Source: Gammaproteobacteria bacterium (lineage in GTDB: Bacteria; Pseudomonadota; Gammaproteobacteria; Chromatiales; Chromatiaceae). From it: a stretch of DNA of 17,404 bases. Numbering within the stretch: the stretch's first letter is position 1; the number at the start of each line of letters is the position of its first letter. This document shows, one piece after another, positions 15,267 to 17,404 of the stretch. The DNA is taken from the NCBI GenBank assembly GCA_019136395.1, contig JAGVUH010000153.1:1-17404 (forward strand), given 5' to 3'. The notes below the pieces were generated by a model, which was given only the letters and a program-made list of their open reading frames with translations, was not told the DNA's origin and ran no database searches. Position numbers and translations under genes: made by a program.

Positions 15267-17404
15267 TCAGCCCAGCCGCGCCCGGGTTTGCTCCAGGAAG
15301 GTGGCGATATCGTCCGCCAAGCTGGTGAGCAGGGGCTCGGGGACCGCGTCGCCGCCCTGGCTCAGGGCGAGGGCGCGCATCAGCAAGGCCGCGTCCGACG
15401 GATCCAGCGCTTGCGCCGGCAGGGCCTCGGCGTAGAGCCAGATGCCCGCCTCCTTGGCGGCGGGGGGCTGGTCGCGGCCGGCGCGTTGCGCGGCGCTGGC
15501 GAGCAGGGCGCCGAGGAGCAGGTCCAGGGCCGCGCCCGGGCAGGCCTGCTGGAGCAACAGACGCGCGGCCTTGAGGTGCTCCGCGGCCTTGCGGGCGAGG
15601 GGGTGCTCCGCCGGGACCGCCTCCGCCGATTCGGGCGTGCCGGGGGGCTCGAACAACGGCTCGGCCTCAGCCAGTGGCGAGGCACTGCCAAGGCGGCTCA
15701 GACTGGCCAGGGTGCGGCGGTCGATCAAGGCGATCGGCACCTGTTCCGGCAGGTCCTGGATGGCCACGTCGTCCGCCTCGGTGACCCGGTCCAGGACCAC
15801 CAGCAGGCCGCCGGTGGACTGATCGCCATCGCGCGCACGTCCGCGGTGCTGGCCGAGGATGCGCAGGATGCGCGTCCCGAACCGCTCTTGCAGGCCAACC
15901 ACGCAATCCTCCACCGCCCGTGCCAGCTCGGGGGACAGGCTCCAGCGGACCTTAATGGGGGCTGACGGTGCCGGCACGGCCGGCTGCTCCGACTCCGCCG
16001 GCTCCTCGGACGCGGGTTCCGGCGACGGTGGGACCGGTTGACTGAGATCCACATCGGATGCCGATGCCGCCAGGTCCTCCGCCAGCACCTCGGCCAGGCG
16101 CTTGGAGACGCCGACCACGTCCTCGGTGGCCTCGGGATCGACGACATTGTCGAACAGGTGACGCTTGCCCTGCACCAGGTTCAGGACATGCTCCTCGTAC
16201 GAGGCCGGCGCCACCAGCAGGATGGCCTGCACCTTTTGTCGCTGGCCGAGCCGGTGCACGCGGGCGATGCGCTGATCCAGCACGGCCGGGTTCCAGGGGA
16301 TATCCAGATTGATCAGCACCGCGGCATTCTGCAGGTTCAGGCCGACGCCGCCGGCGTCGGTGGACAGAAACACCTGCACCGCGTCATCCTCGCGGAAGCG
16401 GTCCATGAGCTCGCCGCGCCGGGACGTCGGCACGCCACCATGCAGACGCACGCTGCCCAGGCCGAGGCGGCGCACGCGCTGCTCGGCCAGTTCGGTCATC
16501 TGCGTCCATTGCGAGAAGACCACGGCCTTGAGTCCCCCCAGGCGGCAGAGTTCGTCGAGGATGGTCTCCAGCTCGTCGAGCTTGGGCGCGCTGTCGCCAG
16601 GCGTCTCGCGCAGGACCGGGTCGATGAGGCCGGCGGCGTTACAGGCCATGCGCGCGCGCTGCAGAGCCGCCATCATGCGGTTCTGCTCGCTTGGGGTCAG
16701 GGGCCGGCGCTTCATGATCCGCGCCAGCTGGCCGGCCATGGACACGGCGTCGTCATGGATCTCCTGTTGCGCCGCGGACATGGGCACGTCGACGCGGGTG
16801 ACCATGCGCTCGGGCTGCCGCGCTCGTCGGTGATGTGGAAATCCACCAAATAGCGCCACAGGGGGCCCAGCACCCGCGGATCGATCACCTGCATCAGGCT
16901 GTAGAGGTCTTCGAGGCGATTCTCGAGGGGCGTGCCGGTGAGGACGAAGGCGTAGCGCGAGCCGATGCGCTTGATGGTGCTGGTGATCTTGGTGCGCCAG
17001 TTCTTGATGCGCTGGGCCTCGTCCAGGATCAGCAGATCCGGGCGCAGCTCGCTGTTGATGACCGAGAGGTCGCGCATGACCAGCTCGTAATTGACCACGT
17101 AGAAGCCGCGCCCCTTGCGATATTGGGTGGCGCGGCTCTCGGTCGGTCCCTGGATGATCTGGGCCTCCTGACCCGTGAACTTTTCGATCTCCCGGGCCCA
17201 TTGGAGTTTCAGCGAGGCGGGGCAGACCACCAGGACGCGCTCGACGGCATCATGCTGGTGCAGCCAGTAGGCCGCGGCGATGGCCTGGAGCGTCTTGCCC
17301 AGACCCATGTCGTCGGCCAGCAGCCCCCGGCCGCGCCCGGCGAGGAAGGCGACGCCCTCCACCTGGTAGGGATAGAGCTTGGCGCGGACGCCAGGCAGCC
17401 GGCC
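15267..17404 (-). pseudogene. SNF2-family DEAD/DEAH-box helicase, frameshifted and cut by window edge
   Basis: The gene enters from the right edge (open frame from 17404, LPGVRAKLYPYQVEGVAFL) and runs to the TGA at 15267. In order: Q-like LYPYQVEG, Walker A DDMGLGKT, motif Ib VLVVCPASLKLQW, Walker B LLILDEAQ, motif III LTGTPLENR, then the break. The second RecA lobe follows with VVFSQWTQM, SVRLHGGVP, STDAGGVGLNLQNA and QRIARVHRLGQR (arginine fingers). At about 16820 the frame changes between VDFHITDERG and PERMVTRVDVPM. Relatives carry roughly 30-40 residues there, including the LRRRLAPVMLRR-type helix, so a short piece is missing. Past the helicase are a Pro/Glu linker, a small alpha/beta region and a C-terminal helical domain (HPLARKAAEHLKAARLLLQ onward) that resembles HEPN folds. 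As written it would be a DNA-dependent ATPase split in two. It could instead be intact with a sequence error. Confidence 0.82.

Noticed and set aside
15267..17404. SNF2 helicase as the DISARM class 1 helicase DrmD
   Set aside because: It lies about 13 kb away on the other strand, separated by unrelated operons, and the drm genes visible here do not require it. Sequence alone gives no specific link.

Overview
The window is GC-rich, gene-dense bacterial DNA with no rRNA, tRNA, CRISPR array or transposase that I can see. The PAN/alpha-2-macroglobulin protein, the TAXI-type TRAP operon and the codon use suggest a high-GC gammaproteobacterium, possibly a purple sulfur bacterium (Chromatiales). That assignment is inference only.

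Region 1 (1-3800, mostly + strand) is a worn defence/accessory island with visibly lower GC up to about 2270. It opens inside the 3' end of a DISARM drmB gene (DUF1998 cysteine cluster). Then come an intact drmC (phospholipase D-like), a collapsed MutL/MORC-like GHKL ATPase gene overlapping drmC by 4 bp, and an intact vsr. A RecG-like/AlbA-type ATPase gene lacking its usual N-terminal half follows directly. On the minus strand a ParD/ParE toxin-antitoxin pair lies between the 3' end of that gene and a second, diverged copy of the same 3' end.

Region 2 (3890-10085, minus) is one very large secreted alpha-2-macroglobulin gene with signal peptide, PAN domain, TPR-like region, MG domains and an intact thioester site. 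It is broken by a frameshift with apparent loss of conserved sequence near 6385, and carries several glycine/alanine-rich low-complexity insertions. A 13-bp stem-loop follows its stop.

Region 3 (10086-11280, plus) has a promoter-bearing divergent intergenic region and a secreted protein built from a 12-residue Met-Pro-Glu-Phe repeat followed by a charged helix. I do not recognise the family. A perfect 12-bp inverted repeat ends the unit.

Region 4 (11323-15120, minus) is a TAXI TRAP transporter operon: solute-binding protein, fused 4TM/12TM permease, and DUF1850 protein, with an intercistronic stem-loop after the binding-protein gene.

Region 5 (15267-17404, minus) is a SNF2-family helicase gene running off the right edge. 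It is also interrupted by a frameshift with apparent loss of a short conserved segment near 16820. Three genes in this window (GHKL, A2M, SNF2) show the same kind of lesion, a missing internal stretch rejoined out of frame, so real decay must be separated from assembly error.
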